Shown here in pieces: positions 34,654-43,510 of a DNA stretch of 64,000 nt (its first letter is position 1; each line of letters opens with the position of its first letter). The notes beneath the pieces are model-generated. The model saw only the letters and a list, made by a program, of their open reading frames with translations, was not told the origin of the DNA and searched no databases. Origin of the DNA: Limnanthes douglasii subsp. nivea (lineage: Eukaryota > Streptophyta > Magnoliopsida > Brassicales > Limnanthaceae); NCBI GenBank assembly GCA_036936605.1, contig JAUPFV010000001.1, forward strand, positions 320,690,250-320,754,249, read 5' to 3'. The translations under genes were made by a program, and so were the position numbers.

Positions 34654-35431
34654 AACTTTTGGATAACTAAATTTATCAAATATATTTTCAACATAACAAA
34701 ACTCGTTAAAATATCTTTATTAAAAATATGTTGGTATATAATCAACTTCTTTTTATAAGTGATACATTATGTATATCAATCTTAATTACATCAAGCGTTC
34801 TACGATGAAAATATAAAGTCTATAAATTTTTAATTATTGTCGAAATATTTTATTCGTCGCAATACATTTTATTAGTTATTTGAATGATTGGATAAATTTT
34901 AAAATATTCGACAAAATCTAATGTATCGTTACTTTAATAAAAATGTATTATTTTATGTTTTTTGTTATTTTAATGAAACATATTTATTTTTAAATTTTAA
35001 AACATACATATGTTCTATCCGATATCCACAATGCTGTATCCAATCCACAAATTTATTATTTTATATATTTAACTTTTTTTATAGTGGTATGATTCAACTA
35101 AATTAAATTTATTTAAAAATAATAATATTTATTTTAAATAAAATTTTAAAATATTTCATTAACCAATGCTTTCAAACTTCGTTAGCATTTAATAAGTAAC
35201 ATGCACATATTTAACTTTGAACTCATTTATTCTCACACATATATTCACTAGTCACTACACATAGTGAATAGTCTTGTTTTGAATTACCTTAAACATAAAA
35301 TGAGGCCCACATGTTGGTAGTATCTTAATATATCTATTTTTTACTATAAACATAAAATCTAATCCATATTTAGCATTTTAACAACATGGGTCGACAGATG
35401 ATGACTCATTCTTTTACCTTTTCTATTTCCT
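34651..35431. other. A+T-rich sequence upstream of the HAN-like gene
   Basis: No gene is seen. This contains the likely distal promoter of the GATA gene, but no individual regulatory site is distinctive enough to call. Confidence 0.5.
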
Positions 35432-35438
35432 TATAAAT
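35432..35438 (+). promoter_or_regulatory. TATA box of the HAN-like gene
   Basis: TATAAAT lies about 279 bp before the ATG. The intervening leader is strikingly C/T-rich (CAACTCTCTCC, repeated TCTCTCTCTC up to about 35690), typical of plant developmental gene leaders. Confidence 0.6.
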
Positions 35439-35710
35439 GCTACCAGACAACAACCTCTTCTCCCACTCAACTCAGCTCAACTCTCTCCATTCCCTTACCT
35501 TTCTTTCTCTAACTAGTTCTCATCATTATCATTACTATTATCAAACTCCATCTTCACAAATCACAACACTATTACTATCCCATTCTTCACTAAAACCCTC
35601 TCTCACTTCATTATAACCTCAATCTCATCTCTTCATTCCCTTAGTTTCTCTCTCTAAAAGATCATTCCCTTATTTCTCTCTCTCTCTAAAGATTGAAACT
35701 TTGGAAAAAC

Positions 35711-37183
35711 ATGATGCACAGGTGCAGTAACATGGTGATGGGTCAATGTTCATGTGGTTTATACCATCAAAACCAGAACAACAATAACCATCACTCTCTT
35801 TCTATGTTCTTACCAAACTACCCCAACAATGATAATGAAATCACCGATTACTACCCTTCTTCTTACTCTTCATCTGTCGACTGTACTCTATCTCTCGGTA
35901 CACCATCCACTCGGTCCAGTACTCAAGACGACTCCTCCAAGAAATCTTCTGGTTTTTGCTGGGACTTTTTGAGCAAAGCTTCACCGTATGGCTCTTCTCA
36001 GTCTCAAAATAGTAATCACAGGTTGCCAAATAGCCGCGGTGGTGCTGGTGGTGGTGCTGGGAGTGGAAATAGCAATAATGACCCATTGGTCGCTCGTCGT
36101 TGTGCTAATTGTGATACGACGTCGACTCCCCTTTGGAGGAACGGACCTAGAGGACCTAAGGTAATTATTACATTCTCTTGTTTTTAATCATTAAAGATAA
36201 TTATAATATTATTTTATAAAAATAATGATTAAAGAACAAAATTATTTATATTTAATTTATTTTTATGGGTTTAGAGATCGAGGGCTTTTGTCGTTGTTGA
36301 TGTTTTAATCTTTTGTTTTCTTTGAAAAATAAACAATATTAACTTACAAAATGACAATTTATTTTTAAATCCTAAATTTGTTTTTTTATAAATTAGTTTA
36401 TATTGTTGCTATTTCTATAATTTTTATGAATAAAAACTATAATTTGAATTGTTATTTAATTTTTTATAACCATGAAAATAGTGATATATATAAATAAAAG
36501 TATTAGACTCCAATCTTAAAATATACTAAACATAACTAATAATGGACACAATTTTAGTGATAAATTTGTTTTTTTACATTGTTTATAAACTATTTTTTTA
36601 TTATTTCTTTGTATAAATTTGGAAAACAAATATAATTTTTAAATATAAATAATATAATTCCATAATGAAAATAATAATTTAATATTATTAAATAATGGCA
36701 GTCTCTAAGCAATGCTTGTGGAATTCAAAATGGTGATATATATAGCATTAGATAGACTCCGATCCTAAAATATATTCAAATTTTGTTCTTTTTTCGTACT
36801 TTACATATTATTTTCATTGTTTCCTTGTATATTTTTAAATTTAAATAATATTTTTTCATAATGAAAATAATAATTTAATATTATTGAATAAATGGCAGTC
36901 TCTATGCAACGCTTGTGGAATTCGGTTCAAGAAAGAAGAGAGAAGAGCAAGTGCAGCCAATGGTAACGGGAGTGCATCAGGAGTAATGGACCCGCACTAC
37001 TACCAAACACAACAGAGGATTCCATGTAATTACTCGTCGCCGAATGAGTTCCGGTTCATCGACGATAACCATCACGACCGAATCATTAGAGAATCCGACT
37101 CCAATATTCCGAATTTCCTTTCTTCTTGGAGATTTAACGTTACCGATAGACCCACTAGCCTTGTCCATGACTTTACTAGATAA
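35711..37183 (+). CDS. GATA zinc-finger transcription factor, HANABA TARANU (GATA18/19) type, two exons
   Basis: Exon 1 is 35711-36160 (150 codons). A phase-0 intron, 36161-36898, starts GTAATT and ends GGCAG. Exon 2 is 36899-37183 (94 codons plus stop), giving 244 residues. The plant GATA finger C131-x2-C134-x18-C153-x2-C156 is split by the intron exactly after RGPK, the usual place. N-terminal GQCSCGLYHQ (11-20) is the HAN motif, and VDCTLSLGTPSTR (56-68) and the C-terminal WRFNVTDRP...LVHDFTR are conserved in the HAN subgroup. Low-complexity Asn-rich and Gly-rich linkers separate them. HAN proteins bind GATA sites in the nucleus and set organ and meristem boundaries. It is slightly shorter than Arabidopsis HAN. 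The open frame extends upstream of 35711, but only from a non-ATG codon; ATG-ATG at 35711 is the start. The intron carries a decoy copy of the exon 2 start. Confidence 0.94.
36481..36925 (+). repeat. Tandem duplication in the GATA intron reaching into exon 2
   Basis: Copy 1 (36481-36732) and copy 2 (36733-36925) share an upstream GTGATATATATA...AGACTCC block. They also share the nearly identical stretch from CATAATGAAAATAATAATTT to GCTTGTGGAATTC, which covers the splice acceptor and the first codons of exon 2. Copy 1 therefore holds a decoy acceptor (AG at 36700-36701) followed by S-L-S-N-A-C-G-I, where the first zinc ligand Cys is Ser. Its frame reaches a stop at 36753. Confidence 0.9.
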
Positions 37184-37875
37184 TTCCGTGAGTTTGTTTA
37201 GCCAACAAAAAGAATCATCTTATGTTTTTTATTTTTATTTTTATAGATGTGTTTTTGTTTATTTTCGTTTTGTTAAGTTAAGACCACTGTATTTGTCGAG
37301 AAACTTATCTATTACTATATTTTAGTACTATGTTTTATTCCATTAATTAATTGACTTTTCATAATTCTGACGTTTATGATATATCCAATAATGTATTTAA
37401 TTGGTTAATTTATTTGGCGATTTTAACTGAAATATTAATATTTACAGGTATAGTATAAAATATTGAAATAAAATTTAAATTGATAAATTGATTTTATTCT
37501 ATTTGTTACTTTTCCTCGGTCTTACGTAAATGGACTGTACATTCGTAATTCTTTGTTTGCTTTTATAACTTTCAGGTCCTTTAGCTTTTATACTTCACAG
37601 TTCTTGCATTGACTTGCTGTCTGTTCGCTTTCGCATTTAAAGTTTTTGTTCTTTGTTGTTCCCTAATATACATTTAATATGTCAAAAATCCGGTTTCAGT
37701 ATAAGTTGATTAAAGGAACTCTCATCACTGCAAATAGTGGAACTATTTATATTAATGTTTTATCGGCCATAATGGTACTAGAACAGTCAATTGGTCTCGG
37801 TCGGATTTGCTCCGGTGGAGTTTTAATGACCAGAACCACAATTTAATTGGGATCGATATAATTCGGTTATCAATA
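37184..37875. other. 3' flank of the HAN-like gene
   Basis: The probable 3' untranslated region is T-rich (37190-37330), followed by ordinary intergenic sequence. No further gene is seen before the LINE insertion site at 37888. Confidence 0.5.
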
Positions 37876-37887
37876 TTAAACTTACAG
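37876..37887. repeat. LINE target-site duplication, left copy
   Basis: TTAAACTTACAG borders the poly(A) end (ten T on the plus strand at 37888-37897) and is identical to 42752-42763. Confidence 0.92.
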
Positions 37888-38032
37888 TTTTTTTTTTGGT
37901 ATAAAAAGCTTGTAAATTAAATTAAATAAATGGCACAATTGTTCATGGGGTGGGTGACCCGTTACAGAATTTCAGATTCCCAAATGGGTACATAAAAGAA
38001 ACAGAAACATAAGATATGAGGTACATAAAAGA

Positions 38033-41000
38033 TTATCCGTGAAATGGATATTTTGTTCTTTTAAATTTGTAGCGAAGGTCGGATAGGATCAGGTGGAAGG
38101 TGCTAGAGTAGCGGGATTGCTTGTCATTGACAATTCTGTTGTTCCTTTCTTTCCAAATGTAATATACTGTGGCGCAGAAAGCGGAGTTCCAATGAAGACG
38201 ACGTCTCTTATCAGAGGGAGCCCAGGAGCTTGCTACTTCGTACCATTGATTCCAAGATAACGGAGGGGAGGGAAGGAGGAGCTTTTGGGCTAGGATCTCC
38301 CAGATGGCAGAGGAGTAAGGGCAGAGGATGAGGAGATGATCCAGGGTTTCAGGGGCGTTGTTGCAGAGGACACAGTGGGCAGGGCAGTCAAGGCCCCAAG
38401 AGATAATCCTGTCTCTGGTGGAGAGCTTGCTATGAATAGCGAGCCAGGTGATGAAGGAGTGCCTGGGGATTGAGAATTTATTCCAGATGAGGTTGGCCCA
38501 TCTGACCTTAGGATTTGTGGGCTTAAGAGCAGAGTAGGTGCTGCTGATTGTGAACTCAGGTTTGGAGTTATTCGGGATCCAGATGAAGATATCGGGATCA
38601 GAGGAGGGAGGGGAGAGGTCACTGAGAGCTAATGAGATTTCTCGCAGGTGATCTCGGAGATGGCGGTTGGGGGCTCTGCCATGGGGGGGCCAGGTCCAAG
38701 AACCGTTTATGCAAATGTCTTCCACATTTCTTAAGTTTCGGAGTCGGGAGAGGTTCAGGATTTGAGGGCCGAAGCGATTGACAAGAGACGTAGAGAATAA
38801 CCAAGGGTCGTGCCAAATCGAGGCGAGGGCTCCGTTTCCAATTATGACTCGATATAGGTTTGCAGCCTTGCTTCTGAGGTTCAGGATTTTCTTCCAACTC
38901 CAGCTTGCGGAGGAGGGAAGGGGGAGGGACCAGAAGCAGTTTGATTTAATCTTTTCCAAAATAGTCCATTGAGTCCAGAGGGAGTTTTTGTTTCTGGTGA
39001 GGATGGACCAGATGAGCTTGAGGGCGGCCGCCTGATTCCAGATTTTTAGGTCTGGAATCCCAAGGCCGCCCTCATCTTTGGACACGGTCAATTTGCTCCA
39101 GGCGATTTTTGCTCCAGCAATCTTCATTTCTGGTCCCGACCAGAGAAAGCGACGGAGCAATTGAGAGAGCTCTTTAAGAACTCGAGCAGGGAGGATGAAT
39201 ATAGAAGACCAATAAACCTGGCTGGCAAACAACACAGAATTGATAAGCTGGAGTCTGCCAGCATAGGAGAGGTGCTTGGAGGTCCAAGAGTTGATGCGGT
39301 TGGTGATATTTTGGAAAAGGGGGCGGCAGTCATTATATGAGAGGCGAGACGTGATAAGGGGCACGCCCAGGTATCTGACCGGAAGGGAGCCCTCTTTAAA
39401 GTTGAGACATTGAAGGATGCTGAGCTTGACATTGGAGGAGGTTCCAGAGAAGAAAATGGTGCTTTTTGCAGGGTTTAAATGGAGGCCCGATATAGCAACA
39501 AATTCAGTCAATCCTTCGAGGATCAGCTTAATCGATTGGAGATTGGCCCTGCAGAGGATCATAAGGTCGTCCGCGAAACAAAGGTTGATTATCTTGAGCT
39601 TGTGGCATTTCCAGTGGAATCCAAATGACGGGCTTTTGCTTTTCTCCTGGAGGATTCTTGAAAGGACCTGCATGACAATAACAAAAAGATACGGAGAGAG
39701 GGGGTCTCCCTGACGAAGACCCTTTTTACCGGGGAAAAAGCTCATCGGTTTTCCATTAATGCAAACCGAATAGGAAACGGAGGTGATGCATTGGATAATC
39801 CAATTAATCATGGGCATAGGAAAGTGCATGGCTAAGAGGATATCCAAGATCACTTCCCATCTGATATTGTCAAAGGCCTTCATAAGGTCGATTTTGAGGG
39901 CGCATCTGGGGCCTTTACGATTGGTTTGGTAGCCATGTAAGAGGTTTTGGGTTAGCAAAATATTGTCAACGATAGAGCGACCCGGTACAAAAGCGGATTG
40001 CGAGGGGTCAATGAGGACCGGCAGCGCCGGTTTGATTCTGGAAGCAATAATTTTAGAGATGATTTTATAAATAACATTGCAGCAAGCAATAGGCCTAAAG
40101 TCTGAGGGGAGAGATGGGGAGTCAAGTTTAGGAATGAGGGCGATCAGGGTTTTGTTCCATTCAGGGTCCATCTGACCCTTTTCGAAAAAATGCTTGACTC
40201 CCAGGCAGATGTCCTTGCTAATGAGGGGCCAACTGGATTTAAAGAAGCCTGCACTAAAGCCGTCCGGGCCCGGAGCTTTGTCACTATCGATGTGGAAAAG
40301 GGTAGCCTTAATTTCAGCGTTAAAGATAGGCTTTATCATCTCATCACTGAGATCAGGGGGAACAGTGGAGTGAATTAGGGCCCTAATTCTGTCCGGACCT
40401 GGGTAGTTTGGCTTGCTGGGAGTGCCAAGTTGCTTGAGAAAGAAGTTTTGGAACGTGGAAAAGATAGTGTAGGGGTTTGAAGAGGGCCCCTCAGGAGTGG
40501 AGATCGAGAGGATTTTATTACGGACCCTGCGGGCTCTAATGCTATTATGAAAGAATTTGGAGTTCCTGTCTCCGAGCTTAAGCCAAGTTTCTCTGGATTT
40601 TTGCTTGAGGAAGGATTCCTCCGCACGACTAAAAAAGATGAATGAGGAGGATGCTTCCTTCTCAGCGGAGATAAGCGCTATGTTTGAGGGGTCCGAGAAT
40701 AAATTTTCTTAGGCCATAGCGAGTGAAGATCTAGCATCCTCAACTCTTTGGCTAATGTCACTAAACTCCGTCTTATTTAAGGAGGAGAGAACAGGGGTGA
40801 GCCTAGCCATCTTGAGGATAAACGCTTTCATGGGGTTTTGGGGGCAAGAGAAGGACCAGCTATCCGAAATAAGGGTGTGGTAATTTGGGTGGGATTTCCA
40901 CATATTGAAAAATTTGAAAGGTCTAGGGGAGGGGACAAAGGGGGTTGTGAGATGGACAATGATGGGGGTGTGATCAGACGTTCTGGGGAGATCAAAGTGG

Positions 41001-41631
41001 GCAAAAGAGTTTGGGAACACATCATCCCAAACGGAATTTACGAGGGCTCTATCAATGCGAGAGGAGATGGGGTTTTCTTCTTGGCAGTTGAACCAAGAAA
41101 ATTGAAACCCAGAGGCTCTAAGGTCATCGAGGCTGCACCTTCGGCAGCAGTCATTGAAAGCATCAATTGAATTATTCCAACGTTGGTCGGAATTATTCCA
41201 ACGTTGAAATCTCCGATGGCTATCCAAGGGTTAGAGGAAATAGGTTGCCCATAAGAGCAAAGGGTGCTCCAGAGAGGGAGGCGGTCAGTCGGGTCATTGA
41301 AACCGTAAATAGCAGTGAGGCTGAAAGAGGTTTTTCTGGCAATCCAAAAGAGGTCACAGTGAAGGGTTTGGGCCGTGAAGTCTTTTACGGTGATTCGGAA
41401 AACGCTAGGATTCCAGGCAATCCAAATTCTACCTAGGAGGTGACTATTATGGTTCGAGACACAATGCCAATAAGGGAGCATAGAAGTCATTATTTGCATA
41501 ACATTTTCAAGCTTTACTTTAGTTTCTAGCAAGCAAATAACGTTTATACCATTCGAGAAGACAAAGTTCTTAACATCTTTTTGGCGAATCGGGTCATTCA
41601 ACCCTCTAACATTCCAACTAGCAAGTTTCAT
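38033..41631 (-). pseudogene. LINE ORF2: endonuclease and reverse transcriptase, with one frameshift and one stop
   Basis: Starts at ATG 41631 (MKLASWNVRGLN). The apurinic-type endonuclease signatures are WNVRGLN, LLETK, AIGDFN and RTSDHTPI. A frameshift near 41190, beside a duplicated 21-bp unit, moves the reading frame. An in-frame TAA at 40709-40711 interrupts the linker. From there the frame is open to 38033. Reverse transcriptase motifs are intact: DKAPGPDGFSAGFFK, IPKLDSP..PSDFRPI, GLRQGDPLSPYLF and the catalytic CFADDLMI. The zinc-binding region (CVLCNNAPETLDHLLILCPYS) and the YYIWKERNNRI block follow near the end. The full length would be about 1,200 residues. Only two lesions are visible, so it was probably active not long ago. 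It is related to the fragment at 48460-50370. Confidence 0.9.
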
Positions 41632-41693
41632 AGGAAATATAAAGAGCAGTAAGGTAAAAGAGTTCTAAAAAGTCATTGGGGTGCCCCCATTTT

Positions 41694-42452
41694 TTATTTT
41701 TTTATTTTAAATAAAAGAATTACCAATTCAATAAGAAATGAAAAGGTAAAGGTCATAATGAAATTTTGATTACTAAAGATAATTAAAGTATTAAAAACTA
41801 ACAATAGAGGGGCCTTTGTGCAAATTTGCATAAAATAAATCTTATCCTCTACAGTTCTTACCTCAACCATACGTTTTTCATTTCTTTTACCATACGCGGT
41901 CATGCTAGGGACAGGGACGACATCAACGGATCGGATCTCATCCTTCACCCGAATTAGCATCACCACCCGACTTTCCATGGCGGCTACGTACCGTAGAGGA
42001 GAAAGAGTGGGGTTCACGCGACAAGTATAGCAAGAGCAGTCGGAGGTGGCTCCGTTTTTCAGGTCGAAACTATAACCATGGACGACTTTGCAGCCCTGTC
42101 CAGTATCATTAAGTCTCCCGGAGAGAAGGGAAAGAGCTTTGACGTGGAGATGATGCTGAGTAGAAGGACGGCCTAATATATCAAGTATACCGGACATGGC
42201 AGGACACAGCTTGGAAGAAAGAATGGCCGGCAAGAAGAAACCGTTTTCTTCGGTTTCTTTCCTAAAAAAACACTTACTCTCGGGCCAGGAACGGTTTGTC
42301 ACCAGAGAACCGATAATAGTCGAGTCTAATGGGAAAGCATCAGTAGGCGCGAGCAGTACTCTAGCCACGGTATCGGCTTCATTACAGAGACAAATAGGAG
42401 AGTTAACCTTAGACGACGAAACCCAAAACTCGAATAGAAGGGTGGACGCCAT
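41694..42452 (-). CDS. LINE ORF1 candidate, 252 aa, no recognised domain
   Basis: Open from ATG 42452 (MASTLLFEFWVSS) to the stop at 41694, ending 62 bp before ORF2. The frame is open upstream to 42677 but without ATG. It lies where plant LINEs carry ORF1, the RNA-binding protein, yet I do not see the usual DUF4283-type domain or a CCHC knuckle. A Cys pair occurs in CSCYTC (about residue 150), and the C-terminus is hydrophobic and A+T-rich, perhaps beyond the original end. An overlapping plus-strand frame (42196-42465) also exists. It may be a truncated or diverged ORF1 or a chance frame. Confidence 0.4.
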   Translation of the reverse strand: MASTLLFEFWVSSSKVNSPICLCNEADTVARVLLAPTDAFPLDSTIIGSLVTNRSWPESKCFFRKETEENGFFLPAILSSKLCPAMSGILDILGRPSTQHHLHVKALSLLSGRLNDTGQGCKVVHGYSFDLKNGATSDCSCYTCRVNPTLSPLRYVAAMESRVVMLIRVKDEIRSVDVVPVPSMTAYGKRNEKRMVEVRTVEDKIYFMQICTKAPLLLVFNTLIIFSNQNFIMTFTFSFLIELVILLFKIKK

Positions 42453-42505
42453 TTGGGAGGGCTGAGATAGCTTGAGTTTGAGGCCAATTAGCCTGCTTGG
42501 ATAAC

Positions 42506-42625
42506 CACTCTCTTCTATAGTGCCGGTCGAACAGAAGAAGTTTTTAAGCTTCAGAAGATTAAGAACACTCTCTTCTATAGTGCCGATCAAACAGAAGAAG
42601 CTTTTAAGCTTCAGAAGATTAAGAA
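42506..42625 (-). repeat. 59-bp tandem duplication near the LINE 5' end
   Basis: Two adjacent copies begin ACTCTCTTCTATAGTGCCG, share AACAGAAGAAG and end AAGCTTCAGAAGATTAAGAA. They lie in the LINE 5' leader just upstream of the candidate ORF1 start, a place where LINE promoter monomers may occur. Confidence 0.8.
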
Positions 42626-42751
42626 GGGGAGTGAACTTCAGGCCGTTTGGCCTGAAGCCACGCCGGAAACCACCCAAAAAGTTACCGTTTGAAGATATAT
42701 TACCGTTATGTAGAGAGAGGTTTTTAGAGAGAGAAGTTTTTAGTAATTTAC

Positions 42752-42763
42752 TTAAACTTACAG
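42752..42763. repeat. LINE target-site duplication, right copy
   Basis: TTAAACTTACAG, identical to 37876-37887, marks the 5' boundary of the LINE. Confidence 0.92.
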
Positions 42764-42773
42764 CTTAGTATTT

Positions 42774-42892
42774 ACTAGTATGATTTTGGTATATTTAAAC
42801 TAAATAAGATGTGATTTATGTTTCAATATCTTATACTAGTATGATTTTGGTATATTTAAACTAAATAGGATGTGATTTATGTTTTAATATCT
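42774..42892 (+). repeat. 59-bp tandem duplication next to the LINE
   Basis: Two copies contain ACTAGTATGATTTTGGTATA and GATGTGATTTATGTTT, starting near 42774 and 42833, with two substitutions. They lie just outside the LINE target duplication. Confidence 0.88.
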
Positions 42893-43111
42893 TATATTTA
42901 AGAGTAAATTATCAATATAAATATTTTGATTTTTTTTAGTATTTTTTTTTAATTTTTATATTTAATGTCTACTAATGAACTACTATTTTGTAATATTTTA
43001 AATACGGGTTATACATGACTATTCTATCTTAAAATTAGATATTTTTTCATCAAAAAACTAATGGTAATTTAACTAAATTGTAAATCAACATTTTTATAAA
43101 AATTCTCTTTC

Positions 43112-43500
43112 TTTTCTGGTTATGAATCACTATACAATATATCATAAATGGGTCAACCATATAACAAAATAGAGAACATAACACAAATTTGAACGTGGTT
43201 CGACAAATGTCTACATTCTACGGGCGCTGCCAGAGAAATGTTTCACTACGACAGAAAGGGTTACAAATTTTCAAATGTGCTTTTGTGTAATCTCGAATAA
43301 ATTGACTTATCTATTAATGAGTTTAATGGACTCATATACACAAGACCATAAAGTATAACGCATGTTATATTTTAACACAAAGATACACTGTCAATGACAC
43401 AAGACTGTATCAACAAACACGGTGCCCTATCAAGACATTATTCGATTCATTCTCAACAAATCTTCCAGTTGAGACGAATATCCTTGGTTCACTATCAACA
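43112..43500 (-). repeat. 3' LTR of the 43-46 kb copia remnant
   Basis: It ends TATCAACA at 43500 (TGTTGATAG on the minus strand), directly next to an A-rich polypurine-like tract and the RNase H terminus. It shares ordered blocks with the LTR at 4413-4850 (same family). The left limit is approximate. Confidence 0.7.
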
Positions 43501-43510
43501 ATTTTTTTTA

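Larger units (their letters stand above)
37888..42751 (-). mobile_element. Nearly intact 4.86-kb LINE with 12-bp target duplications
   Basis: Oriented minus. It has a poly(A) tail at 37888-37897, a short 3' untranslated region, a long ORF2 (endonuclease, reverse transcriptase, zinc-binding tail) and an upstream ORF to about 42452. Identical 12-bp repeats TTAAACTTACAG flank it, as expected for target-primed reverse transcription. Its codon usage and G+C content are clearly higher than the surrounding DNA. No RNase H domain follows the zinc-binding region, since the stop at 38033 comes soon after it. Compared with usual plant L1-type elements (about 6 kb) it is somewhat short, so some 5' truncation is possible. 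Confidence 0.93.

Noticed and set aside
34563..34745. Minus-strand frame rich in Ile-Tyr
   Set aside because: Translation of an (AT)n microsatellite.
35841..36086. Minus-strand frame across GATA exon 1
   Set aside because: Antisense of the Asn/Ser/Gly-rich coding region; no domain, and the sense frame is strongly supported.
36884..36898. Open frame starting before exon 2 of the GATA gene as an independent gene start
   Set aside because: The frame starts at a non-ATG codon inside the intron. The acceptor at 36898 and finger continuity show that it is exon 2.
38290..38897. Minus frames of 92-110 codons within the LINE
   Set aside because: Out-of-frame shadows of the reverse transcriptase ORF, a result of its higher G+C content.
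40375..40626. Separate 83-codon minus frame in the LINE linker
   Set aside because: The true pol frame is open through this interval in another phase. This frame is a shadow.
4413..43500. The LTRs at 4.4 kb and 43 kb as two ends of one giant element
   Set aside because: Both are minus-oriented, but the 5' LTR with PBS is at the lower coordinate and the 3' LTR at the higher, the wrong order for one element. They are separate copies.
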